From Copromyces sp. CBS 386.78 (taxonomy: Eukaryota > Ascomycota > Sordariomycetes > Sordariales > Sordariaceae): 64,000 bases of DNA. The stretch covers positions 186,001 to 250,000 of the forward strand of contig MU839089.1 in the NCBI GenBank assembly GCA_030685235.1, in the 5' to 3' direction. The first letter of the stretch is position 1. Every line of letters starts with the position of its first letter. This document shows, piece by piece, positions 37,489 to 50,747 of this stretch. Both the position numbers and the translations under genes were made by a program. The notes under the pieces are model-generated. The model ran no database searches and had not been told where the DNA came from. It saw nothing but the letters and a program-made list of their open reading frames with translations.

Positions 37489-38832
37489 TGTTGATACCCT
37501 TGGTCTTTAGTCTTTGGGGCGGGAAACTTGTTCGTTCTGGTATGAAAAAGTTCGAAATGAATCTAGACGTGTATGGATGGGCGGTTGTTATTTTCTCCTT
37601 TTGTCTGGGTGAAGCGTCTGGTACAACCATAGGTTAGGTAGGAAACAAATTGGTATGGTATGGTAGGGAATCATTTATAAAGCTCATGGTTACTTTCCAT
37701 TGGTATTGAACGAGTTTTCAGAGGGTTGGCATGGGGTTTTGTCGGGTGTGGCAGGCAGCTCTTTGGTCATGTGAAGAGATGAAGTATGTCTGAGGGTATC
37801 TTTATCTGGGTCAGCAACTGGGTGTTAACTAGACTAGGACGTCTTACCATGGACATGACCTTGTGGATCTCCAGTCATGTTGTCGGGATGCCATGGTGGT
37901 TTTTGACTGTTTTTAAAGGAAAGAAAACTACCGAAACGACATTGGCAATGAGCGTAATACTCGTGCCTGTTCAACAAGCAAGTGTCCCTCTAAGTAGAAG
38001 AAGTTAGCACCGACGACGGTGAAACTGTCCCAACGCCTCGTTCAAACATTACCGTGTTGACTACCATAGTCTAGTTCTGGGGAGGTAGACATCATGATGT
38101 GAACGAGGCATGTTTGACAAAGTCTGGCTGATGCCATCGCTTTGCTGGGGCAAGGTGAAACAAAACAAAAAAAATATATATATATCCCCGTGAATACCGG
38201 GAGTTGGGACCAGAACAAACAAACTCGATGCTCCTGAGCTCATCATTTGATCACCCACGTCTGGAGTTGAACCCAAGACCTAGGCGACCTACGAAAACTG
38301 TACCTCCAATCCATGGGAGCATCATCGGGTAAGTAAGGTTGATGCCGTCATCAGTTGGTCCGTCGTGAAGTAGAATAGTGAATGGTGCGAATCCATGAAC
38401 CTAGCTAGAACTGGTAAAATGGAGAAGAAGAAGAAGAAGAAGAAGTGATTGAAGGGAGAAGAGGGATTTAGTTCCGCCTCATAATATCACAAGCCTAGGT
38501 AGCTTACCATACCCTCTTAAAAAAAAGAACCGCACTGATATCAATCACCAAGGCTTTTTTGATCACTTACCTTATGTACCCGATCAAGTCAGTCATGTCA
38601 CCACTTACTTCCGTTCCGTTCTTGAATACAGACCTAGAGAGAGTCCGAGTCCGGTCTTTCCTTTCAGCCGGACAAGGCTGGACATGAACACCCAACCAAA
38701 CCAAACCAAACCAGTCTTTGTAGGTAGCCACCATCCATGACCATGCATGACAATGCGTAATTAGGTACAGGTAAGTTTGGATTTATGGATAAGTACGCAG
38801 CTAAGAGCTAAGGAAGGAATAGACAGATAGAC

Positions 38833-38834
<2 letters not shown>

Positions 38835-38862
<28 letters not shown>
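38835..38862. repeat. GACA tetranucleotide microsatellite
   Basis: About seven units of GACA/ACAG, preceded by degenerate GATAGACAGA units from about 38820. Nothing coding overlaps it. Confidence 0.85.
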
Positions 38863-38867
<5 letters not shown>

Positions 38868-39918
38868 TGGAAGGGATCCAAACCTCCCCCCACTTGATTG
38901 AGCACAAGCAACATCATGCAAATCTGAAGAACTTCCACTCAGGGGGACTGACTTCATAGGCTAAAATGATCGACAACCGATCATACACGTATATGTATAT
39001 CTCCGAGCAGCAATGGACTTGATCGTTCGGGAGATCTACAACCATGACGCTTCTCTCGTCATGAAATTCCCGTGACATAAATGGGGATAATGGGGAATAA
39101 CGGGAATTATTCGATAATCCTTCACGATTGACAACCTCTAGCATAGCAATCTCTCCACCCACAAAGAAAGAAAGAAAGACATGAGGCAACGTACCCAAGA
39201 ATGAAAGCGCTTTACGCTCAAGACCAACTGGGGAGTGTCATCATATGATGACGACGACGATAATGTTTCAATTCCCCTTTTGCAAATCCCATGTGCGAAT
39301 TCGCGAGTTTGCCTCCCCTTTACTTAGGTTTGCTATCCCACTCCTTCCTTAAGCCCATTTTCCACACGCCAATTCGCTTATTTATGACCCTTCTCGCTTC
39401 TACGCCCACTCTACCCCGACGACTGACGACCGAATTGTCATGAAATACTGTAAACCACACCGAGACCGAGGGGGAGACATACAGTAACCAGGACAATGGC
39501 AGTAACCTACAGAAAGCGAAACCGAGCCGTTGGACCGCTCCTATAGATACACGTCTAGTCCATGCATATCGGCGTTAACCTAGTAAGTACTCTGTAGTCT
39601 GTAGTCTGTACTCCGTGTTCGCATCCGCCCCATCATCTTCATCGTGTGTATCTCTGATAAAGCGCCTTGCTAGGTAGCATAGCAACCTCCATCGAACATG
39701 GACCAGTATCCTCTTGCCGCGTAAGCTCTTGTCCTAACAGCCCTTGCCTGAGGAGCTCCTCCTCTCTTTCCCAGTGCCAGCCATGGATGCTTCACCTCCT
39801 CCGGTCCAGCGGGAGCCCAGCGGAAGGGCACCTTTACCAGGACAGCAACGGAAGCGGGCTCCCCTCCATATCCACGTCCACGTCCACGTCCGTGTCTGAG
39901 GCTCTTTGCTCGGCACTC

Positions 39919-40153
39919 TCACTTCTCATCCTTGCCCTTGCTCTGATCCTGTTGACCCTTGCTGCTATCCTGGCCCTGACCATCAACCTCCTCCTCCATG
40001 GAAGTCAACAGTTGATCAAGGGTATCCTCCAGTCTACTCAGACTAGCTTCGAGAGTCGTGGCTGTTTGTTCGCCTCTGTATGTTCGTATGAGCTGGTTAG
40101 TTTGCAATATCTTCCCGAACTGGTAGTTATTCACGAGTGAGTGCTCGAGTCAT
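39919..40153 (-). CDS. Tentative micro-gene, 57-residue coiled-coil protein
   Basis: I propose two exons, 40153-40135 and 40073-39919, joined in phase through a 61-bp intron with a CTAAC branch site. The product begins MTRALTREQTATTLEASLSR and continues LEDTLDQLLTSMEEEV, then a Gln/Ser/Lys-rich tail ending KGKDEK. The middle shows heptad-like Leu spacing, so a short coiled coil is likely. The intron is weak at two points: the donor is GTGAAT and the acceptor is the second AG of ACAGAG. Without splicing the frame has no ATG. I do not recognise a family. It is listed because the composition looks protein-like in an otherwise empty interval, but it may be chance, or the true first exon may lie further upstream. 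Confidence 0.33.
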
Positions 40154-43100
40154 GTCAAGCAGAGTTTGGGGGTTGGTTTGAACAACACGACACGACACAA
40201 CTCCGTGACTCGGTATAAAGTTCGTATGCTCGTATACGAACAAGTCAAGATCAAGACTCGGTAGATAGATCACCGTCCGGTCCGGCCGCCTGCGGCTACG
40301 ACTGGAATAGGGTGGCGAATGACATAGTATGAAGTGTAGTGTAGTGTAGCGTGATGAGAATAGTGTCAAATGCATAGACAACAAAGATCCAGCAGACAGA
40401 TAGATGTGCCGGCATAGGACCAGGATCCTTGGGAGAAAATCGATCATATCACATTGCTCGGACTGGATTCTGGCCCATAACGTTGGTTTGTTTTTGCCAA
40501 CTTTCACAAAGCGTCTGCTTGCCGGTTGTCCGAGCGAGAGTGTGATCACGATGCTTTGGACATGCTGGAGGAGGCAAAAACAAAACCAAGTATGAAAAAA
40601 AAAAAAAAAAAAAAAGACAAAAAGAAACCATGCGGATAGTGTGGAGTTTGATATGTTTGTTGCCCATGTCCATGTCCCATCATCCACCTTGAGGCTGTCG
40701 ACCTCTGACCAGCTAGCTCATCCCAAAATCATGCCATTTTTTTTCATCCTCCTCCCTTCCTACTTCCGAGATGGATCGGAGATGCCAGATGGAGATGCGG
40801 ATGGGGTTTGAAAGGCGACGATGGTGGCAAAACTTTTGCCCATGCCTGCCTGCCATGTAAAGCCAGCACACATATCAAAGCCCATATGTACGTCCCATAT
40901 CCCATAGTGTCCCGGTCCCGTGCCCAAGGGGAATTGCAGACCGGAACCAAGTTCGAAACCTATCGGGGAGATATCATAGGATGTCAAGAGATCGGAGGGA
41001 GTGCCGAAGCGGCACACGGGGGAAGGGGGATCGAGCGAAACAATGCTACCACACAGTGACAACCCGTACCCCCCGTGTCAAGCCATGGGCCGAGGCCGAC
41101 ATAGTCTAATAGCGGCGGGATGTGAGGCAAGGATTGCTGCTAGATGTGCAGATTGTTGGGAAGGACAGATGAGATGGCACTCTGGGGTATAGACCGGGAG
41201 GTTGTATGGGAAAGAAGAAGAAGGGGTGTGTGAGTGGTCGTGTAAACTGCGTAGTACCTTAGGTACATGGACGACGGAGGATGTGGTGGTGGTTGTGATG
41301 ATACGGTGCCGTGCGGATGGGCACTTCCGGGACTGGCCGGACCGGAATGGGCCCGGGGGTAAAGACGGCACACTATCGGAATCGGCGCCTTGCGAGCTCG
41401 AGGCACGACCACTCAAGTTTTTGATATCCTCGAAATGAAATGCAACTCGCTCACTTTCACATGGTAGCGACGGGTACTCCGTACTGGGTACCAAGCTACC
41501 GCGAGAAAAGGGATTTTCTTAGGGTCTAGTGCTGGGTATATGGTTCTAGACCTTCATGTCCTAATGCGCTTGCATGAACTTGTGTGATGTGGCTGTGACG
41601 GGTGGGGAGAACTTTCCGTTGCATCTCGGGCATTAAATTCAGTGATGGTGATATCTGCCCTTAGACGCCGTGCCTAATGTGGGTTTGAAAGGCTGACGGA
41701 GACACTTGCGGCCGGCACGGCACGTTCAAGGCTCTGGAACCTCGTCCAGCTGAATCGGACCTTCCTCCGTAGCCTCGTGAGCATACCTCGGTGGTGAAGC
41801 AAGGCAAAAGGCATGGAGAGGAGATCATGGGCAATGAGACACGCATCTCACATTTGACCCTTGGCCTTGGGAGCATGAGACCCTGGATTGCCGTGGAGAT
41901 GATCACCAGCGCCTCGCTGATATAGTCCCTATACGCATCGCCATTGCTGCAAATCCATGGGGGGGGGGCATTTTGGCATACCTATGCGAGGCGGACAGCA
42001 ACAGGGGCGAGAAAAATAATGGGGGGCATGGGGGGTCACGCATCCAAATCCAACAGAAAGGGACGCCAAACGAAGGGACAGACGTGAGATGAGATGGCGG
42101 TCAACGAGGGCTTCCGTTTGGGGGGCCGCTTGTCCGTTCATGGCCCATGGGGATGTAGGAATGGTAAAGATGGAGGAGACACGAGAAGCGGGAAAATCAT
42201 GCCATACCTGGCCAGGTCTTTGAGGGCCTAGAACGACAAGCACAATACCGAGCGAGTGGTCAGCAAGATCATGCAGGACATTATAAAGACAGTGTAAAGA
42301 CGGAGGTAGGGCTGGATCTCAAACAGAGATCATCTGAGATTTCCATATCTTGTTGTTTACTGTGTTGTCGGCATGTTCTTGTGTGGTATGTATGATATGA
42401 TGCCCCTTTCCATACATAAAGAAGCCCACTGTAGTTAAGAGGCATGGCGGGGTATGTGAAGATGGACTTTCTCACCTGAGCAAATTGGTCTCCAAGCGCG
42501 GCAGATACCATGACTGGAGACGATGCTTGGCCGTTGCTGTCTTCGGCATCCTTTCCGGCAGACATGTTGTTGGTCTCTTCTCGTGTCATGTCGTTGATTA
42601 GGTTATGTGTGTAGGTGTTTGGTGATGGCGGAGATATGTAGCGACACCCGACAGCGCCTTGCAAGTTGTCGTGTGTCTCGCCTGCGTTTTCTTACCGTAA
42701 TTACATATGCGTAACTTCCATCCATACATGATACCGTATGCACAAGGAACGGCCAGTGATAATCAACCCGACAGCCAAGTTTGGTAAAGGAATCCACCCG
42801 CTCGAAATCTGATAAAGATGCAGAAAATCAGGTGAATCCACGGGAAATCCGCAAATGCCCACAAAATCCCACCCGCTTGTGGCCGAGTTTAGGACTTTAC
42901 GATATGTCCGCCGTGGGCCGTGGCAGCTTGTTGGGACGTCTTAGATTTCATTCCGGTGCTTCCTTTGCTGGCTCCTCTTTCAGCTCTTGGCAGTTCATGA
43001 CATGCCTTCCAGTCAATCAGCAAATTAAGCCAAGTGACCGGAAGATTGGAACAATATCTGCGAGGTAGTTGTACATATCACAATGAAGTCGTACCCGTTT

Positions 43101-45511
43101 CAGACAAGCTTTCATAATGCAATGCACTCGTGGCTGGAAACATGCTCTTCGCTTGTTTGGCACGTATGTATATGGGATGATGCTCAACGCCTAACCGGAC
43201 AGCACAGCACGCAGTAGCCGGCGCGACAGTTATTAAGGACATGGTCAAGTTATCGTTGCCTGCTGTTTAGCCGCTGTTCCAGACTCGTTGTCCAGTACCG
43301 TACCTGAGGGTAGTAGGGGCCGGTACGCGTTTTCGGTTGCTAGTAGCTAACAGGGCCCTGATGTGGAACACACGGGGACCATTCACTCCCCTCCCCTAGC
43401 GGCTGATGATGGACGTCGTACGATGTGTGCATGCGACGAGGCTACGGGGCGCTACGGGGATTCTCGCTGGACGAGAGGGACGAAGAAGCGAGTAACTGAT
43501 GGTCCAAAGACAAGACGAAAAGGGGTCATCCGCCAGTTGGTGACACCCCGGTACTAACTCATCTGTTTTCCATGTCGTATTTGTCGTTTTTCTAGCTGTT
43601 GGTATTCAACCTGGAGGATTTGGCGTTTTATAGCTGGAGCTATCATGTCGTACAGACAGCTGCGACGATCGCCGTTTGTCTCGGCTCGCCGAAGCCGAAC
43701 AAGACAAGGCTTCTGGAAGGAAGAAGAGAGGAGCTTCTCCGGTCGGCGAGGGCGATCGGGTGGGCCGGAGTAAGAATATGGGGTGATTTTGGGAAGCCGG
43801 CGACTTGACCTCGGGCCAAAACGGCGAATCGACCTGAATTGGTCACCGTTGGCATCGACAACTTGTGGTGTCCGTGGTGGGACTTCCTGGCTTTACTTCA
43901 TCAGAGTCCGGATGATGCCGCGCAATCGGTCCCCATTCCAGCGTCCCCGGTGGTTCATGTAATTGCTAGCGTGTCGTGGGTTGTCCGAGTCCCACCCTTT
44001 ATGGAAGTGGGATGCAAGATTGAGAAAAAGCCACACGCTCGGTCCGCTCGCCGCACAGGCCACATAATGCCACTTTGCCATATTCGCTTGGTCTGCCGCA
44101 GATCCTGGCCATGGGGCGGCCACGTTCTAGACTTTGCCATGATCCATACCTCTAGGTATCCAACGACAGGAACCACCCCATCACATCACCACCCCCATCG
44201 CATCAACGGTTACCTACCGGCCTGCACCATCTGAACGGACATTCAGCAGCACAACACCATCGGGTCATAGGATGGGGGCCTGGGAGCTTAGGGTCCATGG
44301 ACAACGGGCCCGCTGTACAGCTGAACCACTGCGTCGGATTGCTTCAAAATACCGGCAGCAAACCGTTAATGGAGAACCACATCGGTACGGTACATTCGGA
44401 GAGGAAGGTGGATGTCCGTGGATGTTCGGCGGACAAATATCCAAGTCGATTGCCGATGACTCTGGTAGTGCAATTCGGAACTCGAAAGAATGCTTACCGT
44501 AGGGGTAGGTACCGGGCGAGGATCGCTAAGACGTTGCTAAAAACAATCAAAACGTGTTCCTATATCGGCCCGGCGTGGCGGGGAGGGGGGGCCGGGCTGC
44601 CCACCGACCCGATGTCTCTGTGAGAGTTGCGAGATGTCGACCGCTAATTTGGCCTGAATGAAGCCGAGCTCGTTCAGCTCTCGAAAAGACTGGCCGAAAA
44701 CATGGTCCACGCTTGCTCGATAACAGATTGCCAATGTCATGTCTATCCGACACCGAACAGAACTGGAAAACGTCTGTATATGCAAAATGCATGACGTTTC
44801 TCGGTACTGTACGCAGTACCTACGTAGGTCTCAGCTAGTGGAAAGTCAGTCCTGGGTTGGCGGCGTACCTATACTGTGTACACCGGGGAAGGTGAGTGTG
44901 CCTCTTAAATTAGCGAACGTGTCTCATTGGCTTCAAGACGACGAAACGACATCTCAACACCAGAATCAAGTTCGACGGAATGAGGGGAACGAGAGAGCAA
45001 TGAAATAAGAAGAAATAATAGCATCGTCTCTATAATCAATTGGTCATCGGCAGGCTGATGGGCATGCGGAACTTGTGGCAGCCGAGCTCTCGGATGGCAA
45101 AACAGGGCGAGACCCCAAACATCGTGGGCTTCAAAATGAGACCGTGACCATTGACGACCTGTGAGCAGATGATATGGTGGGGTGGTGTTCGATTCGAGCC
45201 TTCAGCAGAGTGCTCGATCGCCAGGCAAAACGTCGATTCATAAATCCAGCGATGCGCCTGGCGGTCGAAGAACCCAAAGTGTGCCATTGGGCCGTTCACT
45301 TCCATGACGGGACACGGGAAAATCAACGAGATGGCAGTGGCAGGGCAGCGGGCAGGCAGCAGCAGCGCCGGTGGGTGCAGTGCAGACGACGCAGCGCGCT
45401 GTGCAGGATGACGTCCAGCGGGGGCGGGTAACAAGCGTGTGAGACCTTCAACTTACTACGAACCCATTCCGACTCCCCGCTTCCTGTCTCACTCACAGGA
45501 CAACGCCAGTA

Positions 45512-45806
45512 CTCGTCAGTTCTTCAAAATCGACCGTCTGACTAGCGGCCGAGCCACTAGTCAGGACCAGCGATTCGTACCGGATTCCTGTAACGAGACG
45601 GTATATGGTTGCACACATATAGTATGCAGCTGGGGGGAGCATTATGCACCTAAACCACATATACATGCAGCTAAGCCCGCTAACCGGCTTTGGCGCCAAG
45701 GTGTTTTGCCAGCCAGTGAAAGTCGCTCCCAAGGTACGAATCGCTGGTCGTGTACGAATTGCTGGTCCTCCGCTAGTCAGACGGTCGATTTGGAAGACCC
45801 GACGAG
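45512..45806. mobile_element. MITE-like foldback element with 37-bp TIRs and TA flanks
   Basis: The left terminus (45512-45548, starting CTCGTC) and the inverted right terminus (45770-45806) match at 34 of 37 positions. Both include the block AAATCGACCGTCTGACTAG. TA dinucleotides flank both ends (45510-45511 and 45807-45808). Just inside, GGACCAGCGATTCGTACC (45564-45581) is mirrored by two inverted copies at 45733-45769, so the symmetry is layered. The total is 295 bp. An ORF runs through it but shows no transposase motif. TA target duplication and small size again suggest a Tc1/mariner-type MITE. The termini differ from those of the 9384-9579 element, so this is a separate family. I do not recognise it by name. 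Confidence 0.75.
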
Positions 45807-48554
45807 TAGCAGCAAGAAGGGTTCTGAACTCGCAACGACGACGCGCCAGAATCTCCGTCTCCCCGTACAGAACGCCGATCAGGGTACGAACAAAAGGGTC
45901 GGAAAGACCATCTGGTGCTCCCCTACGTACCGGTACCTGCTGGTTAACTTGCTTGCGTGCTTCACAGGGGCATCCCATCCGAGACGACGGCCGGCAATCG
46001 ATCGATTCCATGTGAATGAAGTGAGAAATTGAGACTGCTATTAGAAACAGGCACATGTGCCATGTCTGACGGCATGCAAAATTGCAGATTTGACAATGTG
46101 TGGATGTAGGAAATAGAAAGAGCAAAAAGCTCCGAAACTTTTTTGACACGGCCAAGAAGCCCGTATGGAAAACAAAGAAAAAGGAGGCCTTCGAAGCGAA
46201 CATTTTGATATCTTGCACTTTCAAACAGCCCCGGTCACGAGGAGTTCAATGCCGTGTCGCCCGTACAGACCGCGGAATTTCAGGTGGATAGGGGCCCGTT
46301 GATTGGCTGGTTGGTCCCCGTCGACACCATCATAATCGTACGTTTTCCATGTGTACCTATGGTGTTCGATAACAATCGAGATCCTCTTCTTTGTTTCCCG
46401 CTTGGGTTTTCCCACTCCGCCCATCACAGCCTTTCTCGTCCTGATTTCCCTTGCTGGGCTTTGCGCATCTTGAATTTTCTGATGTCTGTTGTCGGGTCTT
46501 TGAGGCAATCAGGAACATTCGTGTTTCATTCCGAGCTTTGGGCCAGGGAATGATGGCAATCACGCCCTGGAAAGACTGGATCTCATAGGCGAACGGTAGA
46601 ACTGCCCGAGGTTTCTTATTGGAAACTCGTCTTGAGCGTCAAGGGCAGGCCTTGACCGACAGGACCCTCTCTTGGCTCTCCAAGCTCAGACAGGGATATT
46701 CAACTCGGAGGCTCCCGTACCTCTACACTACCTGTACGGCCCTTGAAAGCTTTCAGTTCTGCTCGGGCGCCCACGGTTTACTGCCCACCGCCCCGGCTGC
46801 TCACTGCAGCGTACAGTTGAGAGGTTCACTGCACGGCAGGCAGTCCAGGCACGACCGCGGTACCTCTACCGCCAGGCCCGGTACCTCACTGTGTCCGGGT
46901 GATATCCGGGCGACTGTCCGACTCCCCTTCCCAAAATTTCCCCCCATGGCGGCTGAGCCAGTCACAGGACATGGTGGGACGGGAATCTCGATATTTCCAT
47001 GGCTTGTAAGAGGCCAATATTGGACAATTGCCCATCCAGACACCAAGGCCGGGATGGAAGAATCGTGATCGGATTCCAGTTTTGAGGATCACAATGTCTC
47101 CCTTACCAGTCACCAACCATCTCTCGCGGTCCTCGTACCGACTACTTACACTTGATCCTCCCCCCCAGTTCGGTAGCGGCAAGCTTAATGACGAAGCCCC
47201 CAATGGTGATCGAGATATTCGACGGTTATATAAGTTAAACGACTATCAACTAGCAGCATGAAGTCATCATGAAATTCACAGAAAGACAAAAGTACAAGCC
47301 AGCCGACGAAGTTTGATGGGAAATAAACCGGGGCACCAAATACGGAGTCGCTTGCATTGTACACGCACACCTGAGGGTTGGCATCTGTGGAACGATGTCC
47401 GTCTCCGGTCTGTCCCCCAATTGTTGACCTTCGGATACGCCTCTCACCGTCATCGTCTGTCTTGTGTTGTTGGTTCGGACGTTGAATATTTCCTGGGGCG
47501 TATCTACATCTACACACCATCCGCCCAGCCGAAGCTCAGTCCATCATCAAGCAGAACGAGATGGCCCTCTAAAGTGACATATGTGACACGGCCACAGCCT
47601 CGTGATATTGGCTGTCCTGCACTGCCCTGACAGAGACGCCCTTGACGCCGTCAGTGATGCCCACCGCTAACACCCAGCTGGAATTTGAAGAAAAGAAATC
47701 TGGTGAAGAAGATGCGCAGACCCAGGCGTGAGTGCTCGTTAGCAGCTAAACTGCAAAGCACTAAAAATTGAGCCCCATCAGGGGGTTGGTGGGGGAAGGT
47801 CGGACGGCTGTGGGGAAGGTAGCAACAGTCATTCTTGGAGTTTCGGTTCCGCTGCAGGCGCGCACTAACATCCAATAGTACGTACCAAGGTCGATGGTTC
47901 TGGGATTCCCTTGTGGCTATCCTGACGTCCAACGGGTACTCGGTACAATCTTGTGTGCCAGGTCCAGGCAACGGAGCTGAGCAGAGGCAAACCCGACGGT
48001 TGCCCTTGATCGACATTTGCAAATCCGATAATGATCTCGAGATGGAATTTTCCCTCATACGACTGGCTGCACTGACACAATCAGTAGCAGCAGCAAACAG
48101 GTGGAATCACAATAGAGAGGGAGGAAAGAACCCACCGCCGGGTCCCTTCCTCCCCCCCTCGCAATTCGAAAAGGGAAAGGCTCCAGACCCGCCACGAGCA
48201 CGAGTTGAGCAAAGGAAAGCGGAGCGGCCACGAGTTCGCATCTTCCCAAAAAAAGTCGGTCCCCGATTCTGGAGAGCGTTTTTGCGACTTTTTCCACAAG
48301 TCGACCCAGGGCAGGGCAACCCAGCCGTCAGGTACCATGTACTTTGTCCACCCGGTCTCTGCTCCGCAGGCCATCCTGGGTCAGCAGGGTCTTATTCCAA
48401 TCTTCTAATCACGATATTTTGACGGTCCCAGGTCCCCAGGAGTCGATTGGGTTCGCCGGCTGGAGCTCCATATTCGGGGTTGGGGGATTGCACGGATTGG
48501 TGCCCACGATAGACATTGGCATGGGCAATCCAGAACCCACAGGCTACTTTAGTA

Positions 48555-48572
48555 GTACCTGGTACCAGGTAC
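48555..48572. repeat. 18-bp perfect palindrome
   Basis: GTACCTGGTACCAGGTAC reads the same on both strands. It is one of several GGTACC/TACCTA-type palindromic motifs in intergenic DNA here (for example GTACCGGTAC near 45938 and a TACCTACC cluster near 54095). It could be a dimeric protein-binding site or a chance feature. Confidence 0.6.
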
Positions 48573-50747
48573 CTGTCATGAATCAAGATTCTTTCTTTTT
48601 TCTTTTCGAGATTTGCTCCTCCTTCCCCATCTCGAACCTCCGACTTGACCTCACCAGTCACACTCAACCACTTTAACTCTCAGCACCTCGCGTCGAGATA
48701 TCATCGAACCTTGCGTCCACCACGACCACCATACTCAGTGATACATAGGCCAACAACCATCCGGACGACAATCCACGGTTTCGGTCACGGTTACCCAAGA
48801 AAGAGAGATCAAAGACATCTCAACTCAAGAACAGGTAGGATGCTGCCACAACGGCCCCCCTCACCCCTCCCCTTTTGCTATTCAACCTGAACACTTTTTC
48901 CCCCTCCCCCTCGCTTGTTCACTCCCGCGGGTTTCACGGAGCCAAGGAACAAACAAATCCATCTCCAATTGCGCTTCAGAGTTGGTGGAGAATGCACCAC
49001 GGCAGCATCATCATCATCATGATGTTATACATGCTCCTGCTCCTTCCCCTTGTGCGTCTACATACCGTAGACGCTTCCGAGTGTAGCTGCCATGTATGGC
49101 GGCAACCTTTCCCCCCTGACATTTATCCATATCCACCCCAACATGCGCATGGCCTGGAGGTAGGCGCCGTTACCGAGACGACAGTCTAGCCAGGAACCAA
49201 AACACCTCACAGTGGTTATGAGCTATGTCTCCGGATACAGTACAGACAAAATCACCTAGGCGAAGAAAAAGCCTTGGTGGCTCAACGTATGGTACATGTA
49301 TCTTGTGATACCCATTCTCCGTCCACTTGGCATTGGATTTGCACACAGTGTCAAACAGCAGATCTCTTGCCTCTTTGGAATTCCCAATAATCCCCAATGT
49401 AGTGCATGGGGGCGAGGTCCCCCCCGTTGGCTGCTCAGGGGCTTTTTGCGAGCTTGTTGGGTTCTGGTTACCCGAGCGGAAGACGGGACCAAGGCGGCTC
49501 TGGGGGAAAGAAGTGGGAGGCACATCATCAACGAGACGTCGGAAAGCAACTCCCAAAGAGCAACTCACCATCCTTTTGCGCATTGTTGGTGGCATCGCGC
49601 CGAGGATCCAATGTCTGGTCGAGAGACTCTAGGCAGTTTGCGGTTGTGGTCGTGGTTGGCGTGCTTCTTCACCCACAAAACTCCCGAGGCGCAATTGTCC
49701 ACTCGCCGTTTACACTGATTTGCCGCCGACGTTGGTCCATGCTGATAGAGATCTCCTTAGACAGCTGGAAGCTCCATCTTCTTAATAAGCCCCAAGCGAA
49801 CCTCCACAGGTCAGCAAGCAGTTGTGGCCCGAAATCCCGTCTGCAAAGTCCTGAGCTTCACCGTCCACTCACTCTCCTCCACCGGCGACGCGAGAAAGCT
49901 TGAAAATAGCTGAAATAGGTAAGCTCCATCTCACACCATTTGCGCCTCGCCTGTGGCTGCCCCGCTAGGTACTTAGGCGACTGGTACAAGTATGTACCTC
50001 CCAATGCCCTCTCGCCCGGTAGCTGTATCAGAGCCGAACCCCTGCCTGTGCCGATGTCGTACCACACGAAGACTTCCTTACCTGTCTTCTGTGCTGGGGT
50101 TGTCATCGAGATCTGCTCTCACCCCACCAGCCCAATGGGTCATGGCTCCAAGAATTCCCATGTCACAATTTGGATCGCGACTGGACTTTACCATTGACCG
50201 AGACTCTTGTTACAGATAAACCTGCCATTTTCAGCACCTTACTTGCAGCCCCTCAGCGCGCCTTGTCTGGCTTTCGTCATGATCAGAGGACTGTGATACT
50301 CCGCCCAATATACCAAGACGATTTACCTCCGATCCTCCAAGGACACCATCACCGCCATTAATTACTCTTGCTCTCCCTCTCAAAAGCTTCATCAAAAAGC
50401 TCAGCCTGGTTTCAGTCTTTCACGGTCTTGATCTCGGGTTCTTTTCGCTCTGATTCGAGAGCTCGCCATACCCACCCCACCACCCACAGCGACACGACAC
50501 ATCCACGCGAATTCGGCATCACAGTCGAAACCAGATCTCTTGTCGCTTGGCAACCTTAACGCCGACCTTACCCGATCTTCCAATTTCACCTATGCACCTG
50601 GGAATAGTTGGTTTTGTGGCAATTAGGCATTGAAATCATCAATTTCCCTGGGAAAAGCTCTCGTTGAGCTTCGGTGTAGGAATTTTTTGGGGGAACTTCG
50701 ACTCGTCGGCGCACCGCTCATCACACAAATCACACCAATTGGATCCG

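Larger units (their letters stand above)
37424..39918. other. Left part of a long gene-poor interval, microsatellite-rich
   Basis: This is the 3' flank of condensin and anonymous sequence. It has a GT tract (37459-37486), an AAG tract (38421-38446), an ACCAA repeat (about 38694-38711), a GACA tract (about 38835-38862) and an AAAG tract (about 39162-39179). A tRNA-like T-arm at about 38255-38285 does not extend to a cloverleaf. No gene is supported. Confidence 0.6.
40154..50747. other. Main part of the gene-poor interval
   Basis: This is more than 10 kb without a supported gene on either strand. It holds a 20-bp poly-A (about 40594-40615), a G run near 41959, a MITE-like foldback element (45512-45806) and an 18-bp perfect palindrome (48555-48572). 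The last ~500 bp (about 50250-50747) is pyrimidine-rich, as expected for the leader of the HMG gene. Many overlapping ORFs of 60-240 codons on both strands lack motifs and consistent composition. Overall base composition is not AT-rich, so there is no strong RIP signature. Confidence 0.6.

Noticed and set aside
38240..38300. tRNA-like T-arm (GGTTCAACTCC on the minus strand)
   Set aside because: The T-stem has mismatches and no acceptor stem, anticodon arm or A-box can be placed around it.
39698..39960. Plus-strand exon MDQYPLAA with a good GTAAGC donor, CTAAC branch site and CCCAG acceptor
   Set aside because: The spliced product is a short Arg/Pro-rich peptide ending soon after, without coding character. 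It overlaps the region of the minus-strand candidate.
45560..45600. Short similarity to the end of a dispersed 5S rRNA gene (ACCAGCGA...)
   Set aside because: Only about a dozen bases resemble it; they are part of the repeated block of the foldback element and no 5S body is present.
45493..46224. 243-codon minus-strand ORF through the foldback element, as a possible transposase
   Set aside because: No DDE/D catalytic pattern or helix-turn-helix could be seen; the frame is open by chance across the repeat.
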